A stretch of 64,000 bases of DNA from Clostridium sp. (GTDB lineage: Bacteria > Bacillota > Clostridia > Lachnospirales > Lachnospiraceae), in assembly GCA_021770825.1 (NCBI GenBank), contig JAETQD010000019.1, positions 20,340 to 84,339 of the forward strand, read 5' to 3'. The position numbers and the translations under genes are program-made. A model generated the notes under the pieces. The model worked only from the letters and a program-made list of their open reading frames with translations. It searched no databases and had not been told where the DNA came from. The number at the start of each line of letters is the position of its first letter. The stretch's first letter is position 1. Below, piece by piece: positions 54,114-62,799 of this stretch.

Positions 54114-55793
54114 ATGAAATGGAACAGAATATATAAAAATATAATTCTCGGCCTGATGACCCTGACAGCGATTGCCTTGTTTATCGTTTTGTATTCTGAT
54201 TGGGAAAGGCGAACCAGGGGAAAGGGACTGACGGAAGATAAAAATATTTATACACGGGATAATAATATTTATGATGTTTATATCAGTATATTTCCCACAG
54301 AAAATGATGCGGGGGATATGCTTGACCTGTCGGCTTTTTCACTGCATACTTCCGGAAATAAGGATTATAATCCTGTTTTGGACTGCAATATACAGATATT
54401 AAAGGAAGGGGAGACACCGGATGTGGGGGGAGACATAGATTCTAAAAATGCAACGATCCGGGTCAGAGGAGATACTACGAGAGGTGATAAGTATAAAAAC
54501 TATAAAGTAAAACTGGAAAATAACGCAGAGCCTTTTTTTGGACAGACAAATTTGAATATAAATAAAGAAACGCAGGATGTTACGAAAATTGCCACGAAAT
54601 TGCAGACGGATTTGCTGGCGGATATCAATAATATATTCAGTTATCGTACCTATTTCATGAGAGTGTGGATCAGGGATGCCTCATTGCCGAAAGAAGAGCA
54701 GAAATTTCAATACCAGGGACTTTATACGGAGATAGAGCAGCCCAATAAAGATTATCTGAAGGCGAGAGGGATAGGGGAAAACACCGTTATGTATAAGGCA
54801 AATAATTTTGCATTTGCTTTTTCTGATGTATTACGGAATACGGATGATCCCATGTATGATGAAGATGCGTTTGAGACAGTACTTGGGATTCAGGCGGGAA
54901 GGGACCATAAAAAACTTATGGAAATGCTTGCTGCTGTGAATGATATGACACTGGATTTTCAGGAGACTTTTCAGACCTATTTTGATGAGGAGAATTATCT
55001 TACCTGGCTGGCATTTAACCTTCTTATGGGAAATGAAGATACAGTAAGCCATAACTACCTTTTTTTCAGTTCCGGAAATTCTAAAACATGGTATTTTGTT
55101 CCATGGGATTTCGACGGAGCATTATATTTTAAACAATTTGTGGATACAAAACAGCATCCGCTTTCTTTAAAAAGTATACAGGGACTTAATGCATCCATTC
55201 TGCATCGCAGATATTTTCAGATGGATGGCAGTATTGAAAAGTTACAGAAGAAGATGGAAGAACTGCTGGCCAAATGGATTACCAAAAGAAGGGTAGCAGA
55301 ATTGGCTGCGCCTTATAGAAATGTTTTAGAAAAAACACTTTCGATACCGCCGGATGACGGGCTGGCATATATGCCTTTAGAGGAACTGAATCTTTATCTG
55401 GATCACCTCCATGAAGGAATGATAACTTGTTATGAATTGTATAAGGAGAATGTTCTTTATCCAATTCCCGTATTTGTTGCACAGCCGGAAAAACAGGAAG
55501 ACGGCTCTTTAAAGTTCGCATGGGATCCGTCATATTCTTATCAGGGACTTCCTGTCACATACAAGATTGAGGTGTATGACGATGCAATGAAGGAACCGGT
55601 GTTTGAACAGGAAAACATTGAGGATACCAGTTGGGTTTTGCAGGAAGGGCTGGAACCGGGAATCTATTTCATCCGGGTGTCCATTATGGACAGTGAGGGG
55701 CATGAGCAGACGAATTTAGAACGCTTTTATGGCAAAATAGCAGATGGCAGTACGGCTGAAGTACGCGGTTGGATGGAATTTGTAATAGACTGA
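54114..55793 (+). CDS. CotH-family kinase, membrane-anchored
   Basis: A 559-residue protein with one N-terminal membrane segment (about 9-27), then a CotH kinase domain: IRVRGDTTRGDKYKNYKVKL (about 114-133), YQGLYTEIEQPNKDYL, and VPWDFDGALYF (about 327-337) with the metal-binding Asp pair. Residues about 455-535 look like a fibronectin-III-like domain. CotH of Bacillus phosphorylates spore-coat proteins; related proteins occur widely near surface-polymer genes. Here it would act outside the cell. Base composition drops to AT-rich at this gene. Confidence 0.88.
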   Translation: MKWNRIYKNIILGLMTLTAIALFIVLYSDWERRTRGKGLTEDKNIYTRDNNIYDVYISIFPTENDAGDMLDLSAFSLHTSGNKDYNPVLDCNIQILKEGETPDVGGDIDSKNATIRVRGDTTRGDKYKNYKVKLENNAEPFFGQTNLNINKETQDVTKIATKLQTDLLADINNIFSYRTYFMRVWIRDASLPKEEQKFQYQGLYTEIEQPNKDYLKARGIGENTVMYKANNFAFAFSDVLRNTDDPMYDEDAFETVLGIQAGRDHKKLMEMLAAVNDMTLDFQETFQTYFDEENYLTWLAFNLLMGNEDTVSHNYLFFSSGNSKTWYFVPWDFDGALYFKQFVDTKQHPLSLKSIQGLNASILHRRYFQMDGSIEKLQKKMEELLAKWITKRRVAELAAPYRNVLEKTLSIPPDDGLAYMPLEELNLYLDHLHEGMITCYELYKENVLYPIPVFVAQPEKQEDGSLKFAWDPSYSYQGLPVTYKIEVYDDAMKEPVFEQENIEDTSWVLQEGLEPGIYFIRVSIMDSEGHEQTNLERFYGKIADGSTAEVRGWMEFVID

Positions 55794-55803
55794 TGGAGGA
55801 AGC

Positions 55804-56505
55804 ATGAAATATTCCGGGCAGATACTGAGACATGAGATGAAATATTACATGAATGAAAATGATTATTTCAACTTGTGCAGGCGTTTAAAGGTGATAGCGG
55901 AGCCGGATTCCCATATGAAAAAGGCCGGATACCTGGTCAGCAGTGTATATTTTGATGATTGCTATGGTTCTGCGCTGAAAGAAAAACAGGCCGGGGTGGA
56001 GTTTCGAAAGAAATACAGACTGCGCTGCTATAACAGGGAAGATAAACTGATCCGGCTGGAATGTAAACGAAAATATGGTGACTATACAGCGAAGGAAAGT
56101 GAAGTCCTGAGCCGGAGAGAATATGATCTGCTGATGAAAGGCGAGTTTGATTTCTTATCAGAAAAAGAGAACATATGCAGAGAACTGTATATGGCACATC
56201 AATTACGCCTTTTAAAACCGGTTATATCGGTAGAATATCTTCGCGAAGCATACATTTTTGAAATTGGAAATGTGCGGATCACGTTTGACAAAAATATTTC
56301 CTTTTCGGTAAGTGATTATGATGTGTTTTCCGAACATTACAGCGTCTGCCAGGCGCTGGAGCCGGGAATCCTGGTTATGGAAGTAAAGTATGATGATTTA
56401 CTGCCTGATGTTATATTGCAGACAATCCGTACCGTGACTGCAGAACAATGCGCCATCTCTAAATATGTCATGTGTTTAAATGCGAAGGGGGGATATATAA
56501 GATGA
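55804..56505 (+). CDS. VTC-domain polyphosphate polymerase-like protein
   Basis: A 233-residue VTC domain (triphosphate-tunnel fold): RHEMKYYMNENDYFNL, SSVYFDDCYGSALKEK, FRKKYRLRCYN, RLECKRKYGDY, ISVEYLREAY, VRITFDKN and MEVKYD, the alternating Lys/Arg/Glu pattern lining the tunnel of yeast Vtc4, which makes polyphosphate. No SPX domain is present. It stands between CotH and DUF4956 with tiny gaps. Confidence 0.9.
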   Translation: MKYSGQILRHEMKYYMNENDYFNLCRRLKVIAEPDSHMKKAGYLVSSVYFDDCYGSALKEKQAGVEFRKKYRLRCYNREDKLIRLECKRKYGDYTAKESEVLSRREYDLLMKGEFDFLSEKENICRELYMAHQLRLLKPVISVEYLREAYIFEIGNVRITFDKNISFSVSDYDVFSEHYSVCQALEPGILVMEVKYDDLLPDVILQTIRTVTAEQCAISKYVMCLNAKGGYIR

Positions 56506-57167
56506 CTACATTTGCGGATATTTTTAAAAAGAGCTTTTTGGGGAAAGCAGAGATTCTCACATTGGAAGGCTTTGTGGTGTCTATGCTGGCTGCATTTATT
56601 TGCGGTATGATCGTGTTTTTAGTTTACCGGAAATATTACAGCGGAGTGATATATAATAATAATTTTAATATTCTGCTTGTCATGACCTGTGTTGTGACCT
56701 GTTTTATGGTCAGTGTAATCAGCTCTAACGTGGTGCTTTCGTTAGGTATGGTAGGAGCGCTGTCTATTGTAAGATACCGTACGGCAATAAAGGATCCGCT
56801 GGACGTGGGATTCCTTTTCTGGACTGTGGCGGTAGGGGTGACCTGCGGTGCGGGGTTGTATATGATTTCTTTCACGGGAACCGTTTTTATCGCGTTTGTT
56901 TTTATCTGGCTGGTAAAATGCAGGATCGGAAGGCACCAATATCTTCTGGTTATTAAATATCTGGACGGGGCAGCTGAGAAAGTAGAAAAGGAAATAAAAT
57001 TCAGAAAAAAGAAATTGAAGAATAAAACCGTTGTGAAAGACTATACAGAGCTTACCTATGAGATGGATATTGATGAAGAGGATACTTCGTTTGTGCATGT
57101 GCTTTCCGGAATAGAAGGGGTAAAAAGTGCGGTACTGATTGAATTTTCAGGGGATTATATCGTGTAG
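56502..57167 (+). CDS. DUF4956 membrane protein
   Basis: The ATG at 56502 overlaps the VTC stop and has AAGGGGGG upstream. The 221-residue protein has four to five membrane segments (about 20-42, 52-73, 105-120, 124-142) with the conserved cytoplasmic loop LGMVGALSIVRYRTAIKDPLD between them, the DUF4956 signature, and a ferredoxin-like C-terminal part. No function is established; it is often coupled to VTC and CotH genes, as here. Confidence 0.88.
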   Translation: MTTFADIFKKSFLGKAEILTLEGFVVSMLAAFICGMIVFLVYRKYYSGVIYNNNFNILLVMTCVVTCFMVSVISSNVVLSLGMVGALSIVRYRTAIKDPLDVGFLFWTVAVGVTCGAGLYMISFTGTVFIAFVFIWLVKCRIGRHQYLLVIKYLDGAAEKVEKEIKFRKKKLKNKTVVKDYTELTYEMDIDEEDTSFVHVLSGIEGVKSAVLIEFSGDYIV

Positions 57168-57238
57168 GACGAAGGAATGTTATGGGACAGATTCCAAAAT
57201 TTATCTGTGACCAAAGAGGGGAATAGGATTTAAGGGAA

Positions 57239-58447
57239 ATGAAAAAGATTCTCTTTGTGATTAATACGATGGGACAGGCAGGTGCAGAGACTGCCTTTCT
57301 GGATTTTTTGAAAAAAATGGATGGAGCAGAATATGAGCTCTCTCTTTATATACTTATGGGGCAGGGGGAGATGATAGGAAAACTGCCGTCAAATATCCAT
57401 ATTTTAAATCGTTCTCTCAGCAGCCTGTCAGTACTGACAAGCCAGGGGAGACGGAAAATGGCATTGACTGTTTTCCATGCATTCTGGCGCCATGGAAACT
57501 GCTGCGGGAAGCTGTACAGTATTATGCGAAGCTTTGCAGATATGGCAAAAGCGAAAAGAATTCAATCCAGCAAATTATTCTGGCGTGTGCTTTCTGACGG
57601 TGCACAACGTTTTGAAACGGAATTTGATCTGGCGGTTGCCTGGCTGGAAGGAGGGGCTGCTTATTATGTGGCGGATCATGTAAACGCCAGGCGAAAAGCG
57701 GCATTTATACATACTGATTATAAGAATGCAGGATATACGAGAAATATGGATAAGGGATGCTGGGAACAGTTTGACCGGATTTTTACGGTCTCTGAACAAA
57801 TGAAGGGACATTTTCAGGCATTTTATCCTGAATACGAAGAGAAGGTTTTTATCTTCAATAATCATATTGATCAGGATACCCTTCTCCTCCGGGCAAAGGA
57901 ACCGGGAGGATTTTCGGATGGCTTCGACGGAATCAGAATATTGACGGTAGGAAGGCTGACTTATCAGAAGGCTTATGATGTTGCAATAGAAACGATGTCT
58001 ATTTTAAAAAAAACGGGGCAAAAGATAAGATGGTATGTTCTCGGTGAAGGCGAAGAAAGAAAATATCTTGAAAAAAAGATAGATGCATTTGGACTGAAAG
58101 AAGATTTCTTATTGTTAGGCGCGGTTGAAAATCCATATCCTTATTATGAACAGACAGATATCTATGTACATGCAACCCGATTGGAAGGGAAAAGTATTGC
58201 AATTCAGGAGGCACAGGCACTGGGATGTGCGGTTATCGCTTCTGACTGCTGCGGCAATCGGGAACTGATTACGGACGGGGAGGATGGGATTCTTTGCCGG
58301 CTCATTCCCCAAAACATTGCTGAAAGTATTATAAAGGTTTTGGGAGACAAAGAAATGCGAGAGAGGATGGGGCGGATGGCAAAAACTAAGAAAACACCTG
58401 AGGGACAGGAAAAATTTTTAAATGAATTACTGGACGGAGATATTTAA
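57239..58447 (+). CDS. Family 4 glycosyltransferase
   Basis: A 402-residue GT-B enzyme: KILFVINTMGQAGAETAF at the N-terminus, ILTVGRLTYQKAYDVAI, and the E-x7-E pair in EGKSIAIQE near residue 322. Acceptors and donors are unknown. It is 71 bases after the DUF4956 gene and precedes the tandem repeat, so it could belong to either the pel extension or the following locus. Confidence 0.9.
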   Translation: MKKILFVINTMGQAGAETAFLDFLKKMDGAEYELSLYILMGQGEMIGKLPSNIHILNRSLSSLSVLTSQGRRKMALTVFHAFWRHGNCCGKLYSIMRSFADMAKAKRIQSSKLFWRVLSDGAQRFETEFDLAVAWLEGGAAYYVADHVNARRKAAFIHTDYKNAGYTRNMDKGCWEQFDRIFTVSEQMKGHFQAFYPEYEEKVFIFNNHIDQDTLLLRAKEPGGFSDGFDGIRILTVGRLTYQKAYDVAIETMSILKKTGQKIRWYVLGEGEERKYLEKKIDAFGLKEDFLLLGAVENPYPYYEQTDIYVHATRLEGKSIAIQEAQALGCAVIASDCCGNRELITDGEDGILCRLIPQNIAESIIKVLGDKEMRERMGRMAKTKKTPEGQEKFLNELLDGDI

Positions 58448-58483
58448 AAATACATAGAACACAGGATCACTGTAAAATATCTG

Positions 58484-58607
58484 TATATCCGAAGGACACC
58501 CTGTAATGCAGAGCCCTTCGGGCGGGCGCACTTTGTGCGATAAGGTATACCCAAAGGGCACCCCGTAATGCAGAGCCCTTCGGGCAGGCGCACTTTGTGC
58601 GATAAGG
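58484..58607. repeat. Two tandem 62-bp units
   Basis: Units at 58484-58545 and 58546-58607 differ at only a few bases. Each has AATGCAGAGCCCTTCGGGC, with a GCCC-TTC-GGGC mini-hairpin, then GCGCACTTTGTGCGATAAGG, with a CGCAC/GTGCG mini-hairpin. It fills the gap between the GT4 gene and the polytopic gene. Confidence 0.85.
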
Positions 58608-58640
58608 TATATGTAAAAAAATTGTGGAAGGAAAATCTGT

Positions 58641-60986
58641 ATGGATATATGGTATTGGATACCGGAGTATGGGAAAGTATTTTTTGGATATTTGTTTTTA
58701 ATGTTTCTCTGGCCATCCGTAGTATTTAGAAATCATTTGAGAGGAAAATCAAAGGGATTTTACTTTAGTTTCTGTGTTTCAGTTCCGATTATTATTATCA
58801 ACACAGTAGTCCTGACGCTCGGGCTTTTTCACGTATTAAGTCAGAGGCTCATCTGCTGGATATTTTATGGGATTTTTATCCTGGCCTTTCTGAAAAATGG
58901 TATTCCTTACTGCAGGAAAAAAGAATTATCTTATAAACAGCTAAAAAGGACTGTCTGCCTTTTATGCTCTGAGGTTACAAGAAGAATAAGGTTATGGGAC
59001 TGGTTAACGGTTCGGGTAAGAATTAAGGAAAAGATGTACTGCTTTGGACAGACCATAAGCACCTTATTCTGGAAGTATGGTGTTTTGGGAGCCGTAATTA
59101 TTTATGGAATGATATATTTTTCCTATGGAGCATTTCAGATTTATTCCTATGGCTATGGGGATCTTTATGTTCATCATGGATGGATCTTTGGTTTAACAGA
59201 AGGAAAGATTTTTCAGGATGGAGTATATCCTGAGGCCATGCATTGTTTCGTCTACTGCATGCATACCTTGTTTGGAATTCAGGTATACAGTATTTTACTA
59301 TTCTTACAGGTTATTCATGTAATGATTCTTTTTATTGCTGTATATTTGCTGCTTAGAAGGGTATTCTGCTGGCGATATACGCCGGTATTTGTTTTGATGC
59401 TGTTTTTAACGGTAGATTTATGCAATGCGGACTCGATACACAGTATGTTCCGGCTGCAGATAACGCTGCCGCTGGAATTTGGACTTCATACGGTTTTTTT
59501 ATGTGCGTTGAATCTGTTTTGCTATTTCCATGAAAAGCACAAAGGTGCAAAGCTTTATTGGAGCGAAAGCCTCTTTATGTATATGCTTACTTTGATGGCT
59601 GCGGTTATGATTCATTTTCATGTGGCATTGATGGCTTTCTTCTTTTGTATTGCTGTAATTATTTTTGTATGGAAAAAAATATTTGATAAAAAGTATCTTG
59701 TCCCATTTATATTTTCGACCTTCTGCGCCTGTTTGATCGCATTGCTGCCTATGGCCGGCGCGTTAGCGGAAGGGATCCCTCTTAACTCATCTGTTTACTG
59801 GGCGGTCAATGCCATGGATGGGGAAGAAAGCAGAGAAGTGCGTCGCAATAAAGAAAATACAGAAGATGCAGAAGATAGAGAAGATACGGAAGACTCTGTG
59901 GAAGAAAGCGAAAGTCCGTTACATATCAAACGTAATGATGTCAGCATGACTGCCGGCATATTACGCGGCATACTGGACAGCTATGAACAGGGATATGGCG
60001 CACTGTATGGAAAAGAAAGAGGCGGATGGGTTCTTGTTTTTACCCTGCTTGCGGCCGCATTTTGCTGGCAGACAAAACGAAAGCCTTATTTGAAGAAGTT
60101 CCGTAAGTTATGTGAGGGTTATCCGTTTGTAATTGCGGCTTCGGTTATATATGTGCTCCTGTATGCCGCCCCGACATTGGGATTCCCGGACATCATACCA
60201 GAAGGACGTTTTTTTGTTCCGGGACATATTATGGTGCTTGCAGTAATGGCGATGCCTTTTGATTTACTTGTTTTCAGTCTGGTACGTTTCTTAAGCAATT
60301 TAAGTTTACGGATCATATCCCTGCTGTCTGTCCTGGGAGTATACGGGCTGGCTGTTGCAACAGGAAGTTTCAGGGGGTTTTTATTTTATGAGCTGTCACG
60401 TTATAACTCCGCGGCTATGGTGACAGCCTCCATCATAGACACATTCCCCCACCATAGTTATACAATTGTATCGCCTACGGATGAACTTTATCCTGTTATC
60501 CAGTATGGATGGCATGAGGAATTGCTGAGGTTTGTGGAAAAATGCAGGGAGGAAAATTATGTTATTCCATCAGAATATGTATTCATTTATGTAGAGAAAA
60601 AACCGCTTCTCTACGCACAATCCCATTTCTTTCAGGGCCCCTCCTGGCTGGGGGAGGAAAAGTATTTAGAACCATTTTGGGAGATGTATTCTGTAAAATA
60701 TCCGGATAGTGAGGCGAGCCAGGCTCCCGGGATTATTGCCGGACAAGTTTCCGAGGAAGCGGCAGTTCAGGATTTACCGGAGTACGAAAATGCGTGGTCA
60801 ATGTATCTGCAGCTTGAGAACCGCACGATGATAGAGTCGAAAGCATATGACTGGTGTCAGAAGTTTTCAGAAAAGCATTCGTCAGCGTTGAATGTTTACT
60901 ATGAAGATGACAGTTTTGTCTGCTACTATTTCAGACAGAATGCAGGAGAACAGCCATATGAGCTGGGGATGAAAGGAATGGAATGA
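58641..60986 (+). CDS. Large polytopic membrane protein, possibly GT-C-like
   Basis: A 781-residue protein with about twelve or more membrane segments in the first 600 residues and a soluble C-terminal part of about 180 residues. An outer-loop-like stretch YGYGDLYVHHGWIFGLTEGKIFQDGVYP resembles the first loop of GT-C glycosyltransferases and lipid-linked sugar transferases, but the catalytic Asp pattern cannot be assigned with certainty. Residues about 393-430 are a Glu/Asp-rich low-complexity insert. Unknown function; polysaccharide assembly by context. Confidence 0.7.
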   Translation: MDIWYWIPEYGKVFFGYLFLMFLWPSVVFRNHLRGKSKGFYFSFCVSVPIIIINTVVLTLGLFHVLSQRLICWIFYGIFILAFLKNGIPYCRKKELSYKQLKRTVCLLCSEVTRRIRLWDWLTVRVRIKEKMYCFGQTISTLFWKYGVLGAVIIYGMIYFSYGAFQIYSYGYGDLYVHHGWIFGLTEGKIFQDGVYPEAMHCFVYCMHTLFGIQVYSILLFLQVIHVMILFIAVYLLLRRVFCWRYTPVFVLMLFLTVDLCNADSIHSMFRLQITLPLEFGLHTVFLCALNLFCYFHEKHKGAKLYWSESLFMYMLTLMAAVMIHFHVALMAFFFCIAVIIFVWKKIFDKKYLVPFIFSTFCACLIALLPMAGALAEGIPLNSSVYWAVNAMDGEESREVRRNKENTEDAEDREDTEDSVEESESPLHIKRNDVSMTAGILRGILDSYEQGYGALYGKERGGWVLVFTLLAAAFCWQTKRKPYLKKFRKLCEGYPFVIAASVIYVLLYAAPTLGFPDIIPEGRFFVPGHIMVLAVMAMPFDLLVFSLVRFLSNLSLRIISLLSVLGVYGLAVATGSFRGFLFYELSRYNSAAMVTASIIDTFPHHSYTIVSPTDELYPVIQYGWHEELLRFVEKCREENYVIPSEYVFIYVEKKPLLYAQSHFFQGPSWLGEEKYLEPFWEMYSVKYPDSEASQAPGIIAGQVSEEAAVQDLPEYENAWSMYLQLENRTMIESKAYDWCQKFSEKHSSALNVYYEDDSFVCYYFRQNAGEQPYELGMKGME

Positions 60987-61621
60987 TGAAAAAGATGTTT
61001 CGCTTATTTTTTGATATTTTAAAAGAGACAGAGTGGATATCTTATAAAAAAAGAAAAAACAGAAGATTAAAGAACCGGGATGTGAGTATTATAAGTTCAA
61101 ATTGCAGCGGTGCGTTTATATATTATGACTTAGGGATGAGATATCTTAGTCCTACGGTTAATTTAAGTATCGAGATGAATGATTTTGTCAAAATGGTTAA
61201 AGACCTTAGGTGGTATATGGAGCAGGAACTGGTGGAATTAAATGAGAAAAGTGAATGCCCCATGGGTATGCTGGGAGATGTAAAGATATACTTTATACAC
61301 TATGATAGTTTTAAAGATGCGAAAACAAAATGGGAAGAGCGAAAAAAAAGAATCAACTGGGATAATATTTTTATTGTTGGTTCAGAGAAAGATCAGTGTA
61401 CATATGATACGATTAAGAATTTTGAACAATTGCCATATAAAAATAAAGTAATTTTTACTCATAAGGAATATCCGGAATTTTCATCTGCGTATTGTATAAA
61501 AGGATTTGAGGAAAAAGAAGAACTGGGTGTTATAACAAATTTTAAAGATCAGATTCTCAAAAGACGGTATCTGGATGATTTTAATTATGTAGAATTTTTA
61601 AATCATATGAGGAGAGAATAA
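60983..61621 (+). CDS. DUF1919 family protein
   Basis: A 212-residue protein overlapping the previous stop. It reads as DUF1919: VSIISSNCSGAFIYYDLGMRYLSPTVNLSIEMNDFVKMVKDLRWYM, IYFIHYDSFKDAKTKWEERKKRINWDN, and VIFTHKEY. The family occurs in exopolysaccharide clusters; a glycosyltransferase-like role has been suggested but is not proven. AT-rich. Confidence 0.88.
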   Translation: MMKKMFRLFFDILKETEWISYKKRKNRRLKNRDVSIISSNCSGAFIYYDLGMRYLSPTVNLSIEMNDFVKMVKDLRWYMEQELVELNEKSECPMGMLGDVKIYFIHYDSFKDAKTKWEERKKRINWDNIFIVGSEKDQCTYDTIKNFEQLPYKNKVIFTHKEYPEFSSAYCIKGFEEKEELGVITNFKDQILKRRYLDDFNYVEFLNHMRRE

Positions 61622-61649
61622 GCAGGTTCCTGTTTTCAGGAGGTGAGTC

Positions 61650-62753
61650 ATGAAAAAAGTTGGCATCTTAACATTCCATTGTGCGGATAATTGTGGGGCA
61701 ATGCTGCAGGCATACGGTTTGAAACGTTATTTGAATAAGAAGGGAACAAAAGCTGACATTATTGACTATGAACCGTTTTTCATGACAGGAAGGCATTGGT
61801 GGATTCCATATATACCCGCAGGAAACATAATAAAAACAGGACTGTATGGATGGAAAAGCAACCTGAAAAAAGGAAGATTCTTTTTTAGACAAAGAGCAAA
61901 TATGAAGCGGTTCAGAAAAGAATATCTGATTGAAAAAAAGCAAAGAAAGATTTTTTTTACATATCAGATGAGATCCCTGCCTTACCAATATTATATAGTC
62001 GGAAGTGATCAGATTTGGAATCCGGATATAACATGCGGATTGAGAAAGGTGTATTTTGGTGGTTTCAAAAACAGAAATAAGCAAAAAGTAATTGCCTATG
62101 CTGCCAGTTTAGGCGGCCCGGCTCTTTCAGAACAATATAATAAAGAATTTTCTGATTTGATAAAAAATGTGGATGCCGTAAGTGTCAGAGAGAGTGCAGC
62201 AATTATGTATATAAAACAGTTTTATTCAGGAAAAATTTTTGCTGTTCCCGATCCGGTATTTTTACTGAATAAAAAAGAATGGGAGAAAATTGAGAGACTA
62301 CCGGATCAAGATGGATATGTTGTTGTGTATGTAACAGAGAATAACAGCATGTTATCAGACTATGTAAAAACGTTGGCAAAAAATCATGGATTATCAATTA
62401 TCAGAATTGAAAATGGAATAAGAATATCCGATGAAGGCTTTATCGTGGATTATCTGGCGGGGCCATCGGAATTTTTAGGATATATTCATAAGGCAGATTA
62501 TGTAGTAACAAATTCTTTTCATGCAATAGCGTTTAGTATTATCTATCATAAAAAATTTGTGGCGTTTCAACACAGCGGTGCCGGAGAAAGAATCACGAAT
62601 GTTTTAAGATACTATGGATTGGAAGACCGGCTGTACCAGGGAAATATAAATGTAAAAATAGATGATATGATTGATTGGGACAGTATTGAGGAAAAGATTA
62701 AAAAAAGCGCGAGTGCAGCTGAAGAATTTTTGATGAAAAATATGGAACAATGA
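61650..62753 (+). CDS. Polysaccharide pyruvyl transferase family protein
   Basis: A 367-residue protein: GILTFHCADNCGAMLQAYGLKRYL at the N-terminus, IVGSDQIWNPDITCG, AASLGGPAL, VSVRESAAIMYI, and VVTNSFHAIAFSIIYHKKFVAF. These are pyruvyl-transferase (CsaB/GumL-type) signatures. It would add a ketal pyruvate to a sugar of the polymer. AGGAGGTGAGTC precedes the start. Confidence 0.92.
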   Translation: MKKVGILTFHCADNCGAMLQAYGLKRYLNKKGTKADIIDYEPFFMTGRHWWIPYIPAGNIIKTGLYGWKSNLKKGRFFFRQRANMKRFRKEYLIEKKQRKIFFTYQMRSLPYQYYIVGSDQIWNPDITCGLRKVYFGGFKNRNKQKVIAYAASLGGPALSEQYNKEFSDLIKNVDAVSVRESAAIMYIKQFYSGKIFAVPDPVFLLNKKEWEKIERLPDQDGYVVVYVTENNSMLSDYVKTLAKNHGLSIIRIENGIRISDEGFIVDYLAGPSEFLGYIHKADYVVTNSFHAIAFSIIYHKKFVAFQHSGAGERITNVLRYYGLEDRLYQGNINVKIDDMIDWDSIEEKIKKSASAAEEFLMKNMEQ

Positions 62754-62799
62754 TTGCCTGAAAAGGACTGTTATTAAAAGAAAGTTTTGAGGCGATTCC

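Noticed and set aside
58448..58716. A minus-strand 90-residue frame across the tandem repeat
   Set aside because: Its sequence is repeat-derived, it has no ribosome site, and it overlaps the start of the polytopic gene.
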